Positions 8,166 through 16,740 of a stretch of 37,943 nucleotides of DNA are shown piece after piece (the first letter of the stretch is position 1; each line of letters begins with the position of its first letter). A program made the translations under genes and the position numbers. The notes beneath the pieces are model-generated. The model was not told where the DNA came from. It saw only the letters and a program-made list of their open reading frames with translations, and made no database searches. Location of the stretch: contig JBBIJR010000031.1 of the NCBI GenBank assembly GCA_037445875.1, positions 1 through 37,943 on the forward strand, in the 5' to 3' direction. The DNA is from JBBIJR01 sp037445875 (GTDB taxonomy: Bacteria > CLD3 > SB21).

Positions 8166-10859
8166 ATGCCGAAGAAGACGCTTTTCCTCCTCGATGGAAT
8201 GGCATTGGCGTATCGGGCGTATTTTGCCTTCATCGCAAATCCGCTCAGAAATTCCAAAGGGGAGAATACCAGTGCCGTGTACGGCTTCACGAATACCCTG
8301 ATGAAGATCCTCAGTGATGAAAAGCCCGATTACGTAGCGGTTGCTTTCGACACACCTCAGCCGACGTTTCGGCACAAGGCGTTCTCCGACTACAAAGCCA
8401 CCAGGCAGAAAATGCCGGAAGACATGGTTCCGCAGCTGCCGCTTCTCAAGGAAATCGCCGTCGGGCTTGGTGTGCCGGTCATCGAAGCTCCCGGTTTTGA
8501 GGCCGACGACATCATCGGCACCCTGGCGCAACAGGCGCATCGGCACAACGTCGAGACCTACCTGGTCACCGGAGACAAGGACTTTATGCAATTGGTCGGG
8601 CACGGAGTCACGATGTACAATCCGCTGAAGAAGGGCGTGGAGAAGGAATTGATCGACTCGGACGCCGTACGCCTGCGATTCGGGGTCGGGCCAGAACACG
8701 TTACGGACGTTCTTGGACTGATGGGAGATACGGCGGACAATATCCCCGGCGTCAAGGGCATCGGCGAGAAGACGGCCGTCAAACTCATTGCCCAGTTCGG
8801 TTCCATCGGAAACTTGTATGAGCGTATCGATGAGGTGCCGGGCAAGCTGAAGGAAAAGCTGCTGCGTGACAAGGAGAACGCACTGCTTTCCAAGCAGCTG
8901 GCGACCATCGACACCAACGTCCCCGTAGAAACGAACGTGAAGGCGCTGATCCGGACCGCACCCAATGCTTCCGTTCTGGTGCCCATCATGGAACGGCTGG
9001 AGTTCAACTCGCTCATTCAACGACTGGGTCTGTCTGTCGAGGAGTCTCCGGAGGCTCCTGCCGATAGGCGATCCCCTCATCAGTACCTTTTGGTTCGCAC
9101 AAAGGCAGATCTTAAGAACCTCCTCAGCAGATTGGAAAAGACGACGTTCTTGGCCATCGGAACTCAGACCACCTCGCCGGACGCTTTTCGAGCGGAGCTA
9201 CTGGGGCTGGCCATTTCCTGGAAGCCCCAGACTGGATACTATGTGGCCCTCCAGGAAGAACGCGCGCGTCTGGATATGCTTGAGGGGCTCAAACCCGTTC
9301 TGGAAAACCCGTCGATTGCGAAGTTGGGACACAACATAAAGTACGACCTTCTCGTTCTGCGACAGTACGGCATCCAGCTGAGGGGCGTTGGCTTTGATAC
9401 CATGATTGCGAGCCACCTGATCCATGGTGAACAGTCCGCTACCCTCGGAGCCATGGCCCAGCGTCACCTACATTGGGACCGCGCCCCGGCAGGGCTCCAC
9501 GACCCGCCCCTCGAAGGCGCTGCTCCTGAGGAACTCACCGAACGCGCGTGCGAGGAGGTTGATTGCATCGTCCGGCTTAAGCCGGCCCTCAGTACCATCC
9601 TGACGGAAAACCGGAGCGAACAACTGTTCACGACCATCGAACTGCCACTGGTTGAAGTGCTCGCAGAGATCGAACGGAATGGGGTCTGGCTTGACCTGAA
9701 GATTCTGTCCGACATGTCGCGTGAGTTCGGGGATCAGATCGATGCCCTGGAAAAACGTATTTTCAAAGAGGCCGGAACCGAATTCAACATGAACTCCCCT
9801 CAGCAGTTGGGGGAGATCCTCTTCGACAAGATGCAAATCCACAAAGTGGCTGGCATCGACAGACCCAAGCGCACCGGCAAGACCGGCCAATACGCCACGG
9901 ACGTTAAGATTCTCGAGCAGTACCGAAGCTTGCCTATCATAGATGCCATTCTCGCGTTCCGGCAGCTGTCCAAATTGAAATCGACTTACGTGGATGGATT
10001 ACCTCCTCTCATCCATCCGGCAACGGGCCGCATCCACAGCACATTCAGCCAGACCGTGGCGTCCACCGGGCGGTTGTCGTCCAGCAATCCCAACTTCCAG
10101 AACATACCGATACGGACCGACCTGGGAAAAGAAATCCGCAAGGCGTTCAGAGCACAGGAAAAGGGGTGGTGTCTTCTTTCTGCGGACTATTCCCAAATCG
10201 AACTGCGAGTCATGGCTCATATGTCCGGAGACGAGGGCCTGATCGAGGCATTCGCGCAGGACGCAGACATCCACACAAGTACGGCGATGAAAGTCTTCAA
10301 CGTTTCGGACAGTCGCGTAACGCCCGACCTGCGCCGAAAAGCCAAGGACATCAACTTCGGAATCATGTACGGCATATCCCCTTTCGGGCTTGCCAGCCGC
10401 ATAGGCCTGAATCAGGCGGAAGCCCGTGAGTTCATCGCCAATTACTTTGCAACGTTCCCGCGGGTTAAGGCTTTTATCGAACGGACCATCGAGGAGGGTA
10501 GGAAGAACGGCTACGTCCAGACGTTGTTTGGACGGCGCCGCTATCTGCCCGACCTTCAGAGCAAGAACTACACCGTACGCCAGATGGCCGAACGTGCGGC
10601 CACGAATACACCGATACAGGGTACGGCCGCGGAGCTCATCAAGATCGCCATGATCAACATCCACAACCGCCTCCGCCGAAGCCGTTTGGCGGCACGAATG
10701 ATCCTCCAGGTGCACGACGAACTCGTGTTTGAGGTCCGCAGGGATGACGCCGCGGCCCTGAAATCCATTGTCCAGTCTGAAATGGCGGAAGCCGCCGATC
10801 TCAAAGTTTCACTGAAAGTGGACGTGGGAATCGGCGACAACTGGTTGGAAACGAAGTAG
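8166..10859 (+). CDS. polA: DNA polymerase I, with degenerate 3'-5' exonuclease site
   Basis: An 897-residue family A polymerase for Okazaki-fragment processing and repair. ATG 8166 starts the family N-terminus (PKKTLFLLDGMALAYRAYFAF); upstream codons are intergenic. Residues 1-290 are the 5' nuclease (VTGDKDFMQLV, DNIPGVKGIGEKTA). The polymerase domain has motif A DYSQIELR (Asp674), motif B RRKAKDINFGIMYG with the Phe that disfavours dideoxynucleotides, and motif C HDE (850-852). The middle exonuclease domain is full length but its catalytic DTET reads GTQT (Gly332, Gln334 at the E. coli Asp355/Glu357 positions), and the E. coli Tyr497/Asp501 positions appear as Arg/Glu. Only Asp394 (D424 equivalent) remains. 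Proofreading is therefore probably lost. Followed 27 bases later by a TPR gene. Confidence 0.95.
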   Translation: MPKKTLFLLDGMALAYRAYFAFIANPLRNSKGENTSAVYGFTNTLMKILSDEKPDYVAVAFDTPQPTFRHKAFSDYKATRQKMPEDMVPQLPLLKEIAVGLGVPVIEAPGFEADDIIGTLAQQAHRHNVETYLVTGDKDFMQLVGHGVTMYNPLKKGVEKELIDSDAVRLRFGVGPEHVTDVLGLMGDTADNIPGVKGIGEKTAVKLIAQFGSIGNLYERIDEVPGKLKEKLLRDKENALLSKQLATIDTNVPVETNVKALIRTAPNASVLVPIMERLEFNSLIQRLGLSVEESPEAPADRRSPHQYLLVRTKADLKNLLSRLEKTTFLAIGTQTTSPDAFRAELLGLAISWKPQTGYYVALQEERARLDMLEGLKPVLENPSIAKLGHNIKYDLLVLRQYGIQLRGVGFDTMIASHLIHGEQSATLGAMAQRHLHWDRAPAGLHDPPLEGAAPEELTERACEEVDCIVRLKPALSTILTENRSEQLFTTIELPLVEVLAEIERNGVWLDLKILSDMSREFGDQIDALEKRIFKEAGTEFNMNSPQQLGEILFDKMQIHKVAGIDRPKRTGKTGQYATDVKILEQYRSLPIIDAILAFRQLSKLKSTYVDGLPPLIHPATGRIHSTFSQTVASTGRLSSSNPNFQNIPIRTDLGKEIRKAFRAQEKGWCLLSADYSQIELRVMAHMSGDEGLIEAFAQDADIHTSTAMKVFNVSDSRVTPDLRRKAKDINFGIMYGISPFGLASRIGLNQAEAREFIANYFATFPRVKAFIERTIEEGRKNGYVQTLFGRRRYLPDLQSKNYTVRQMAERAATNTPIQGTAAELIKIAMINIHNRLRRSRLAARMILQVHDELVFEVRRDDAAALKSIVQSEMAEAADLKVSLKVDVGIGDNWLETK

Positions 10860-10886
10860 CCATGAAGCGACAAAAAAGGAGTGTAC

Positions 10887-11964
10887 ATGCCTAACGATGC
10901 TAAGTCAACGAATGCGGGTTTGTCGAGTCGAACAAGAGTCTGGGTTCTGGCCGCCGTCGCGGTCGTAGGTTTGGTCCTGGTTTACGCTTTCGCTTCCAGG
11001 AATGATCGGTACAGAGGCGTGCCGAAGAGAGCGCTCCGCTATCTTCAGGAGGGCGATGCGTTGCTGGAGAAGGACTCCCTCGATGCCGCGCTTGAAGCTT
11101 ATTACCGTGCCATGGACCTTGAGCCCACATTGGGAGAAATCCCGGCCAAAATGGCAGAGGCATACTACCGGGCCGGCATGGTCCACAAGTCGCGGCGCAA
11201 CGAGCAACTCAAGCAAGCGATGTTCGATCAAGCAACGCAGTTTGCCCACGATGCGCTGGAGCGCAATCCCGCCGAAGGCCGCGCGTATTACGTCCTCGGC
11301 GCTCTGCAGATGGACAAAACGCATCTGGACAGCGCATTTCTTTTTCTGGCCCTCGCGGACTCCCTCGGCCTGCATACATTCGATTTTCACACGTTGGCGG
11401 GCTATCTGTACAACGAGCGGGAGATGGTCGCAAAAACGCTGGAACATTATCTGAAGGCGTACGAACTGCGTCCCGAGGACCCCAGAACCCTTTACAACAT
11501 CGGTGAAATCTATTTTCGTGTCGGCAACTACTCGCAGTCCCTTCGCTACTTCTCCGAGTTGGTCAGGGTCGAGCCTAGGGACCCCGGCAACCAGGCAAAT
11601 TATGCGGCTGCGCTATGGAAGAACGGGGACATCGATCACGCAAAGGACGTCATCANNNNNNNNNNNNNNNNNNNNNNNNNNNNNNNNNNNNNNNNNNTTC
11701 CAGCGCTATAACGCGGTGGCCTGGGTGTTGATTGACAAGGAGCTCGATCCGGCATGGGGCGTACGCCTGGCACAGGCCGCCGAGGCCATGAAGCCGGACA
11801 ACATCGAATCCCAGGACGTACTCGGGTGGGGCTATTACGTCACGGGTGACTACGCGCGTGCGGTGGAATACCTGAACAAGTCCATGAGGAAACGCCCATC
11901 CCCTGAAGTGCGGAGGCGATTGAAGATGGCCAAAGAAAGATTGGATGCGAACACGAACCCCTGA
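10887..11964 (+). CDS. Membrane-anchored TPR protein, interrupted by an assembly gap
   Basis: ATG 10887 follows AAGGAG (10876-10881) at ideal spacing. A cytoplasmic head of about 14 residues and one membrane span (VWVLAAVAVVGLVLVYAFA) are followed by tetratricopeptide repeats (GDALLEKDSLDAALEAYYRAMDLEPTLG; AYELRPEDPRTLYNIGEIYFRVGNYSQSLRYF; GWGYYVTGDYARAVEYLNKSMRKRPS). TPRs act as scaffolds for protein assembly; partners are unknown. The N run at 11656-11697 is 42 bases long, but the coding frame before it (phase of 10887) and after it (phase of 11698) differ, so the gap is mis-sized and this is one gene, not two fragments. Probably co-transcribed with polA and convergent with the next gene, stops adjacent. 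Confidence 0.8.
11656..11697. other. Assembly gap (42 N)
   Basis: A run of 42 undefined bases inside the TPR gene. The reading frame is not preserved across it, so its true length is not 42 modulo 3. Confidence 0.98.
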
Positions 11965-13785
11965 TTACGATGATTTCTTCTGCAGCGATTCGAGCGCGCG
12001 CAGACGTTTTCGGGCGTCGGTGGCATGAATGCTCCTCGGGAAGCGAACCAGGAGTTCCTTGTACGCTTCGATGGCTTTTGGTCCCTCATGAAGATGTTCC
12101 TGGTAGAGGCGGCCAATGGTAAGGAGCGAGAGGTCCCCCAGAGGACTCTTCGGGTATCGTTGCATCAACAATCGAAGTGTTTCGGCGGCCTCCTCGAACC
12201 TCTGCTGATCGGCAAGGGCCAGACTCGACTGGTAAAGTGCATCGTCCGCCAGAGGTGATTCGGGGTTCCTGGCAAGCAACTCCGCAAACATCGACAAAGC
12301 TTGAGAGGCCCGTCGTTGCCTTCTCAGGAGCGCACCCCGGCTGTACCAGGCCAGCGCTGCCGTGTCTTTACGAGCCTCTTCGAGTAACAGAACATACGCC
12401 AGCGCGTCGTTGACGAATAGTCCGTCGCGCACGGAAGCGAGCCTGTTCATCAGGCCTCGAGAGCTGTCAAAATGGCCCTCATAGAAGGCGAGTTCGGCCA
12501 TGTAGAACGACGCACGGTCTCTGGTCGGCCCATCCGTGCCCTGCTGACGGATGCCTGCAAAGAGCTCCTCCGCTGCCTTTCTTTTGTTCTGGATCAACAA
12601 GCACTCACCGATCCGGAAGGCAGCTTCCCATCGAAATTCCGTGGACGGATATTCTGAGGCGACCTTCCGGTAGCTCTCCAGCGCCTCATCGACGTCCCCA
12701 AATCGCATCAGGTACAGCTCGCCCAGCCGAAAACGGCTCTCAGCACTCCACGAGGTCGAAGGATAGTTGCCGATCATCGAGCGGTAAGCACCGACGGCGC
12801 CGCTGAAGATCCGGCTTTCTCTGGCCTGTCCGGTGGAATCTTCCGGCCCCTTGCCGCTCGCGGCACCTTCGGCGGCCAGATACTCAAGACACCGGGCGAC
12901 GCCCATTTCCGCCTGCGGCGCCCGTGCATACAATTGCAGAAAGTGACGGTACGCCCGGAGTGCAACATCGTACCGATTGCTCTCAAAAGACAACTGTGCA
13001 AACCTCAGTACGTCCACGCCGTTTTTCCCGCCCAGTTCGTCCGCCAGCTTGCTTTGCTCAAAAGCAAGATCGTGCCGGCCGCCGCGGGTGTAAACCTCCA
13101 TCAGCAGCCGCCGCACATTGACGTCCTTCGGCAGGGCGCTGAGTTCATGAATCAACGCCTCCGCAATCCGGGCACACGCCGAGTCGTCTTCGGCGGTCTG
13201 CAATACCTGGGTCCTGACGTATTCATACCTCGAGCGATCCTGTAGGTAGTATCGAAGGTATTCCAACGTGGAGCGGTAGTAGTCCCCGCGGTAGACGTAC
13301 AGGCTGGCCAGCTCGAGTGTGAAGGCGGCCGGATCCTTCAGCGCCGAACGGGCGCCCCGGTAGAGCGATTCGAGATCCTCCAGCCACCGATTCTCCAGCA
13401 TCATGGCCGCCACGACCCGGTAACTGGTCAACGATCCGGGATCGATGGCCACTGCCCGATCTACCGACCGCCGTGCTGCAGGAAGGTCACTGAGCCGATA
13501 GTATGCGTCCGCCAGCTCGGCCCACAGGGACACATTCAATGAATCATGGGCAATCTGGCGGCGGATGAGGGGGACGCGCTTTTCGTTCACTCCGAGGACA
13601 CGGTAGACGCCCTTGAGTTTCGTTACAACGACGGCGTTGGTACTGTCCTCGCGATAGAGCCGTTCGTAGATACCCATGGCCTTCTCGTACGCACCGTCCT
13701 CTTCGTAGGCCCTGGCCAGAGAAAGAGGTGATTCCCCTTGAGCCCACACCCCTCGGCCTCCTGCAAGAAAGAGGCACGTTGCCAA
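11965..13785 (-). CDS. Exported TPR-repeat protein
   Basis: About 606 residues made almost wholly of tetratricopeptide repeats: LARAYEEDGAYEKAMGIYERL, ADAYYRLSDLPAARRSVDRA, later YPSTSWSAESRFRLGELYLMRFGDVDEAL and YPKSPLGDLSLLTIGRLYQE, the last resembling the BamD/YbgF style in which each repeat begins at YP. The N-terminus LATCLFLAGGRGVWA-Q is the end of a signal peptide, so the protein is exported, perhaps to the periplasm. The start is uncertain: TTG 13785 is the first usual start codon but cuts into the signal peptide, while codons back to 13812 are open and would complete it. It lies downstream of the sigma factor and toast-rack genes and is convergent with the plus-strand TPR gene. A role in envelope assembly is inference. 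Confidence 0.8.
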   Translation of the reverse strand: MATCLFLAGGRGVWAQGESPLSLARAYEEDGAYEKAMGIYERLYREDSTNAVVVTKLKGVYRVLGVNEKRVPLIRRQIAHDSLNVSLWAELADAYYRLSDLPAARRSVDRAVAIDPGSLTSYRVVAAMMLENRWLEDLESLYRGARSALKDPAAFTLELASLYVYRGDYYRSTLEYLRYYLQDRSRYEYVRTQVLQTAEDDSACARIAEALIHELSALPKDVNVRRLLMEVYTRGGRHDLAFEQSKLADELGGKNGVDVLRFAQLSFESNRYDVALRAYRHFLQLYARAPQAEMGVARCLEYLAAEGAASGKGPEDSTGQARESRIFSGAVGAYRSMIGNYPSTSWSAESRFRLGELYLMRFGDVDEALESYRKVASEYPSTEFRWEAAFRIGECLLIQNKRKAAEELFAGIRQQGTDGPTRDRASFYMAELAFYEGHFDSSRGLMNRLASVRDGLFVNDALAYVLLLEEARKDTAALAWYSRGALLRRQRRASQALSMFAELLARNPESPLADDALYQSSLALADQQRFEEAAETLRLLMQRYPKSPLGDLSLLTIGRLYQEHLHEGPKAIEAYKELLVRFPRSIHATDARKRLRALESLQKKSS

Positions 13786-13808
13786 CAGCCATGTGCAAAT
13801 GTGGTTGT

Positions 13809-14663
13809 CTATTCGATCACCTCCACGGTGACCTTGCCTATCCCGGCATTGACGCGCAGGTCCAGGAACGGCTTCGACTCGTCGTAGTTCTGCGACGCGT
13901 AGCTCCGGCCGATCCGGCGGTCAAAGTGTCCCTCCTGCAGCGTCACCGACGAAAAAAAGGTATCCTCAATCTGAATCTTCACCGGCAGGTTCTTCGGCAG
14001 AAGAATCAACACCCGGCCGACACCGACCTCCACGTGTGCCCGGGAATAGTCGGACAGATAGCCGGAAAAGTCCAGCACATAAGAACCCACACCGCCTTCG
14101 AATTCCAGCCGATCAAAGTTGGCATTGCACAAGCCGCTGGCGTTCAGCTTGGACACTCCGGCCTCGATTCGAAGCTTATTGATGCGATCGCGATTCTGAG
14201 ACGAAAACGAGACGTTCGACTTGCTCGCACCCAGCGTCAGGGTCAGGTCTTTGATTCGAAGGTTATTGAAATCAAAATCGCTCTTGGATGCCCCCAATTC
14301 GATGTTGAGCGAGAGGGGGATCTTGTCCGTCAACTCGAACTGCCATTGCTGCTCGTCAAAGTCGGCAAAGTGAATCGATGATTCTTCGAGCCAGCCTACC
14401 CGGAGAAAACCGGTCGTCCCGCTCTTCTGATATTCAAGCCGCGCGGACTTCTCCGTGCCGGGAACGGACCGGGTAAGCCTGCAAAGCACGTCCTCGGAGG
14501 CCCGCTGAAGTCTGAGGCTGCCCGCCGCAAACTCGACCTTGACCTTCAATTCTTTTTCATCGGTGCGCTCCACCTTCTGCACATCGGACTGCCCGGTAAG
14601 TCGGGCAGTGCCCACCAGGCAAAGGCAAACGCCGTATGTCACGAGTCGATTCAAGCTATACAC
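13809..14663 (-). CDS. Secreted toast-rack-type (LiaF-like) beta-repeat protein
   Basis: About 284 residues with a signal peptide (RLVTYGVCLCLVGTARLTG-Q) followed by a beta-helical domain. The repeated strands LNIELGASKSDFDFNNL, LTLTLGASKSNVSF, LRIEAGVSKLNASGL and LEFEGGVGSYVLDF, then VEVGVGRVLILLP, are characteristic of the toast-rack/DUF2154 fold found in LiaF-like cell-envelope stress proteins and adhesin-like DUF4097 proteins. The GTG start at 14663 overlaps the sigma-factor stop by 8 bases; a TTG at 14654 is the alternative. Its position directly after an ECF sigma factor gene suggests an envelope-stress role or a place in the sigma regulon, which is inference. No transmembrane helix other than the signal peptide is visible. 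Confidence 0.75.
   Translation of the reverse strand: MYSLNRLVTYGVCLCLVGTARLTGQSDVQKVERTDEKELKVKVEFAAGSLRLQRASEDVLCRLTRSVPGTEKSARLEYQKSGTTGFLRVGWLEESSIHFADFDEQQWQFELTDKIPLSLNIELGASKSDFDFNNLRIKDLTLTLGASKSNVSFSSQNRDRINKLRIEAGVSKLNASGLCNANFDRLEFEGGVGSYVLDFSGYLSDYSRAHVEVGVGRVLILLPKNLPVKIQIEDTFFSSVTLQEGHFDRRIGRSYASQNYDESKPFLDLRVNAGIGKVTVEVIE
13815..13824 (-). promoter_or_regulatory. Near-perfect Shine-Dalgarno without a standard start codon at normal spacing
   Basis: GGAGGTGATC on the minus strand inside the last codons of the toast-rack gene. The first conventional in-frame start of the TPR gene (TTG 13785) is 29 bases away; an ATA codon at 13812 sits 7 bases after GGAGG and would complete the signal peptide. 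Confidence 0.4.
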
Positions 14664-15360
14664 CCTTGTCGATCTTGCCTTTCAGGAATTTATTCAACAT
14701 TTCACGTGCCCGGAAAAGCCGCGCTTTCACGGTCCCGATCGGGATCTTGAGCATGCCGGCGATTTCATCGTAGGAGAGTTCGTCGGAGTGCCGGAGGAGG
14801 ATCACGCGCCGATATTTCTCAGGGAGTTGATCGATCGCCTCCTGAATGATGGAGCTGCGCTCGCGGCGAATCATGTCGCGGTCGGGATAGTACGTGAGAT
14901 CGGGCAGCTCAATACGGTATTCGGAATCCTTATAAGAAACGGGAGAATCGATCGAAAGCATATTCAGTTTCTTTTTCCTGAGATGGTCGATACAGTTGTT
15001 CGTCGCAATTTTGTACAACCACGTGGAGAATGCATATTCAAAATTAAAGTTCCTGAGCGACGTGAACGCCTTCATGAACGCCTCCTGCACCAGGTCTTCT
15101 GCTTCCGAGCGGGAATGCACCATGCGGTACATCAGACTGAAAATCTGGGATTGGTAGCGATTCATCAACTGATCATACGCCTTCTGGTCTCCCTGGATGG
15201 CACGTTTGATGGTAGCAAAGTCTTCTTTCTTCTGCCGGTCCCGCCTCTCGAGTAACACCCGGTGGGCTTCGGATGCATCTGCGGTTCCCTCTTCGTCCAC
15301 CGAAGAATCCTCATCGTTTTTCAAAGAGCGACCGGAAGTATCGGGCAGCGGTTTGTGCAT
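14656..15360 (-). CDS. ECF-type RNA polymerase sigma factor
   Basis: A 234-residue sigma-70 family protein of the RpoE/SigW type. After a charged, acidic N-terminal extension of about 50 residues come region 2 (AEDLVQEAFMKAFTSL, then AFSTWLYKIATNNCIDHLR) and region 4 (LPEKYRRVILLRHSDELSYDEIAGMLKIPIGTVKARLFRAREML), whose helix-turn-helix reads the -35 element. Region 3 is absent, as in all ECF factors. It directs RNA polymerase to a special promoter set. No anti-sigma factor is recognisable next door; the downstream gene is a secreted toast-rack protein. The upstream neighbour deoA ends 12 bases before its ATG, so it may be transcribed from the long upstream unit as well as from its own promoter. 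Confidence 0.92.
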   Translation of the reverse strand: MHKPLPDTSGRSLKNDEDSSVDEEGTADASEAHRVLLERRDRQKKEDFATIKRAIQGDQKAYDQLMNRYQSQIFSLMYRMVHSRSEAEDLVQEAFMKAFTSLRNFNFEYAFSTWLYKIATNNCIDHLRKKKLNMLSIDSPVSYKDSEYRIELPDLTYYPDRDMIRRERSSIIQEAIDQLPEKYRRVILLRHSDELSYDEIAGMLKIPIGTVKARLFRAREMLNKFLKGKIDKGV

Positions 15361-15372
15361 GCCGTGCTTTGA

Positions 15373-16740
15373 TTAGTTACGTTGCGAAAACTCGATTGTT
15401 TCAGCGTGATCCGCGGCCTGCTCCAGAACCCGATGGCGGTCCAGAACGGCAAGCACCAGCGGGTGTTTATCCGGTGCGTTTCGTTCAACCCGGATTGCCC
15501 GACGTATGCGCTCGGCAGCTTCCGACAAGGCATCCGGGCGCCCCGTCAGCAACGTACACAGGGGCTCCCCTCTTGATACCTTCTGCCCGACCTTCTTGTA
15601 GAAGTGTATGCCCGCCAAAGGATCGATGTCCTCTTCTTTCGTGGCGCGACCTGCGCCCAGACCTACGCTCACCTGTCCGATGACACGGCAATCCATCGAG
15701 ATCACGAACCCGTCTTCGTCCGATTCAACCGTCCTTTGGTACGGGGCAGATCCCGCTCTCACCGGTTGCTGAATCACACCGGGATCCCCACCCTGAGCCT
15801 CAACCATCTGGAGAAACCTCTGGAACGCAAGGCCGTTTTTCAGCGAGTTCTCCGCCAGGCCATAGGCTTCCTCGTACCGGAGTGCCGGATTTGCCAGCTG
15901 CTGCATGCGGGAGACCAGATCGAGGGTGAGTTCACGCACGTCGGACGGACCGCCTCCCTGCAGTACATCGATCGATTCCAGGACTTCGAGCCAGTTGCCA
16001 ACCGTGAGACCGAGCGGCTCGTCCATGTTCGATACGACCGCCACCACCGATTTTCCGGCGCTTTCTCCGATGATGATCAGGTTTCGCGCCAGTTCCATGG
16101 CTTCGGGCACGGTCTTCATGAACGCGCCGCTGCCTGCTTTCACGTCCAGCACGAGGCCGTCGATACCCTCGGCGAGTTTCTTGCTCAGGATAGAAGCGCA
16201 GATCAACGGAACGGAATCCACGGTCGCGGTCACGTCGCGCAATGCATAGAGTTTCCGGTCGGCCGGCGCGATCTCGTCGGTCTGGCCGATCATACAGACA
16301 CCCAACCGCTCAAGTTGGGTTTTGAACCGGTCGAGCGAGAGGGACACGTTGAAACCCGGAATGGACTCCAGCTTGTCCAGCGTTCCGCCGGTGTGACCCA
16401 GACCGCGGCCGCTGATCATGGGCACGACCAGGCCCAGGGAAGCTGCAAGAGGGGCCAGAATGAGGGATATCTTGTCTCCTACGCCTCCGGTGCTGTGCTT
16501 ATCTACTTTGTAACCGGGGATGCGTGACAGGTCGGTGACTTTTCCGGAATCGCGCATAGCCACGGTAAGGGCCGTGGTTTCTCCGAACGACATTCCCTTG
16601 AAATACACCGCCATGAGTAGCGCCGACATCTGATAGTCCGGAATACCGCCATGGGTATACGTTTGAACAAGTTCCCGGATCTCGTCGGCGGTCAGTTCGC
16701 CACCGGACCGCTTCTTGAGTATCAGTTCATAGGCCGTCAT
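15373..16740 (-). CDS. deoA: Pyrimidine-nucleoside (thymidine) phosphorylase
   Basis: A 455-residue cytoplasmic enzyme of nucleoside salvage that splits thymidine or uridine with phosphate into base and (deoxy)ribose-1-phosphate. The start ATG 16740 overlaps the upstream stop as ATGA. The family's first helix domain (YELILKKRSGGELTADEI) is followed by the phosphate site KHSTGGVGDK and GRGLGHTGGTLDKLE, the pyrimidine-site region ADRKLYALRDVTATVDS, and the C-terminal barrel-sandwich domain (GAGRATKEEDIDPLAGI). Length fits the family (430-460). Whether it prefers thymidine (DeoA) or both pyrimidines (Pdp) is not decided by what I can read. Upstream HAD and methyltransferase genes are tightly coupled to it. 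Confidence 0.92.
   Translation of the reverse strand: MTAYELILKKRSGGELTADEIRELVQTYTHGGIPDYQMSALLMAVYFKGMSFGETTALTVAMRDSGKVTDLSRIPGYKVDKHSTGGVGDKISLILAPLAASLGLVVPMISGRGLGHTGGTLDKLESIPGFNVSLSLDRFKTQLERLGVCMIGQTDEIAPADRKLYALRDVTATVDSVPLICASILSKKLAEGIDGLVLDVKAGSGAFMKTVPEAMELARNLIIIGESAGKSVVAVVSNMDEPLGLTVGNWLEVLESIDVLQGGGPSDVRELTLDLVSRMQQLANPALRYEEAYGLAENSLKNGLAFQRFLQMVEAQGGDPGVIQQPVRAGSAPYQRTVESDEDGFVISMDCRVIGQVSVGLGAGRATKEEDIDPLAGIHFYKKVGQKVSRGEPLCTLLTGRPDALSEAAERIRRAIRVERNAPDKHPLVLAVLDRHRVLEQAADHAETIEFSQRN

Noticed and set aside
13544..13798. Alternative frame MAVGNVPLSC at the TPR gene start
   Set aside because: It has an ATG but no signal peptide or TPR features; the other phase encodes a clear signal peptide and the repeats.
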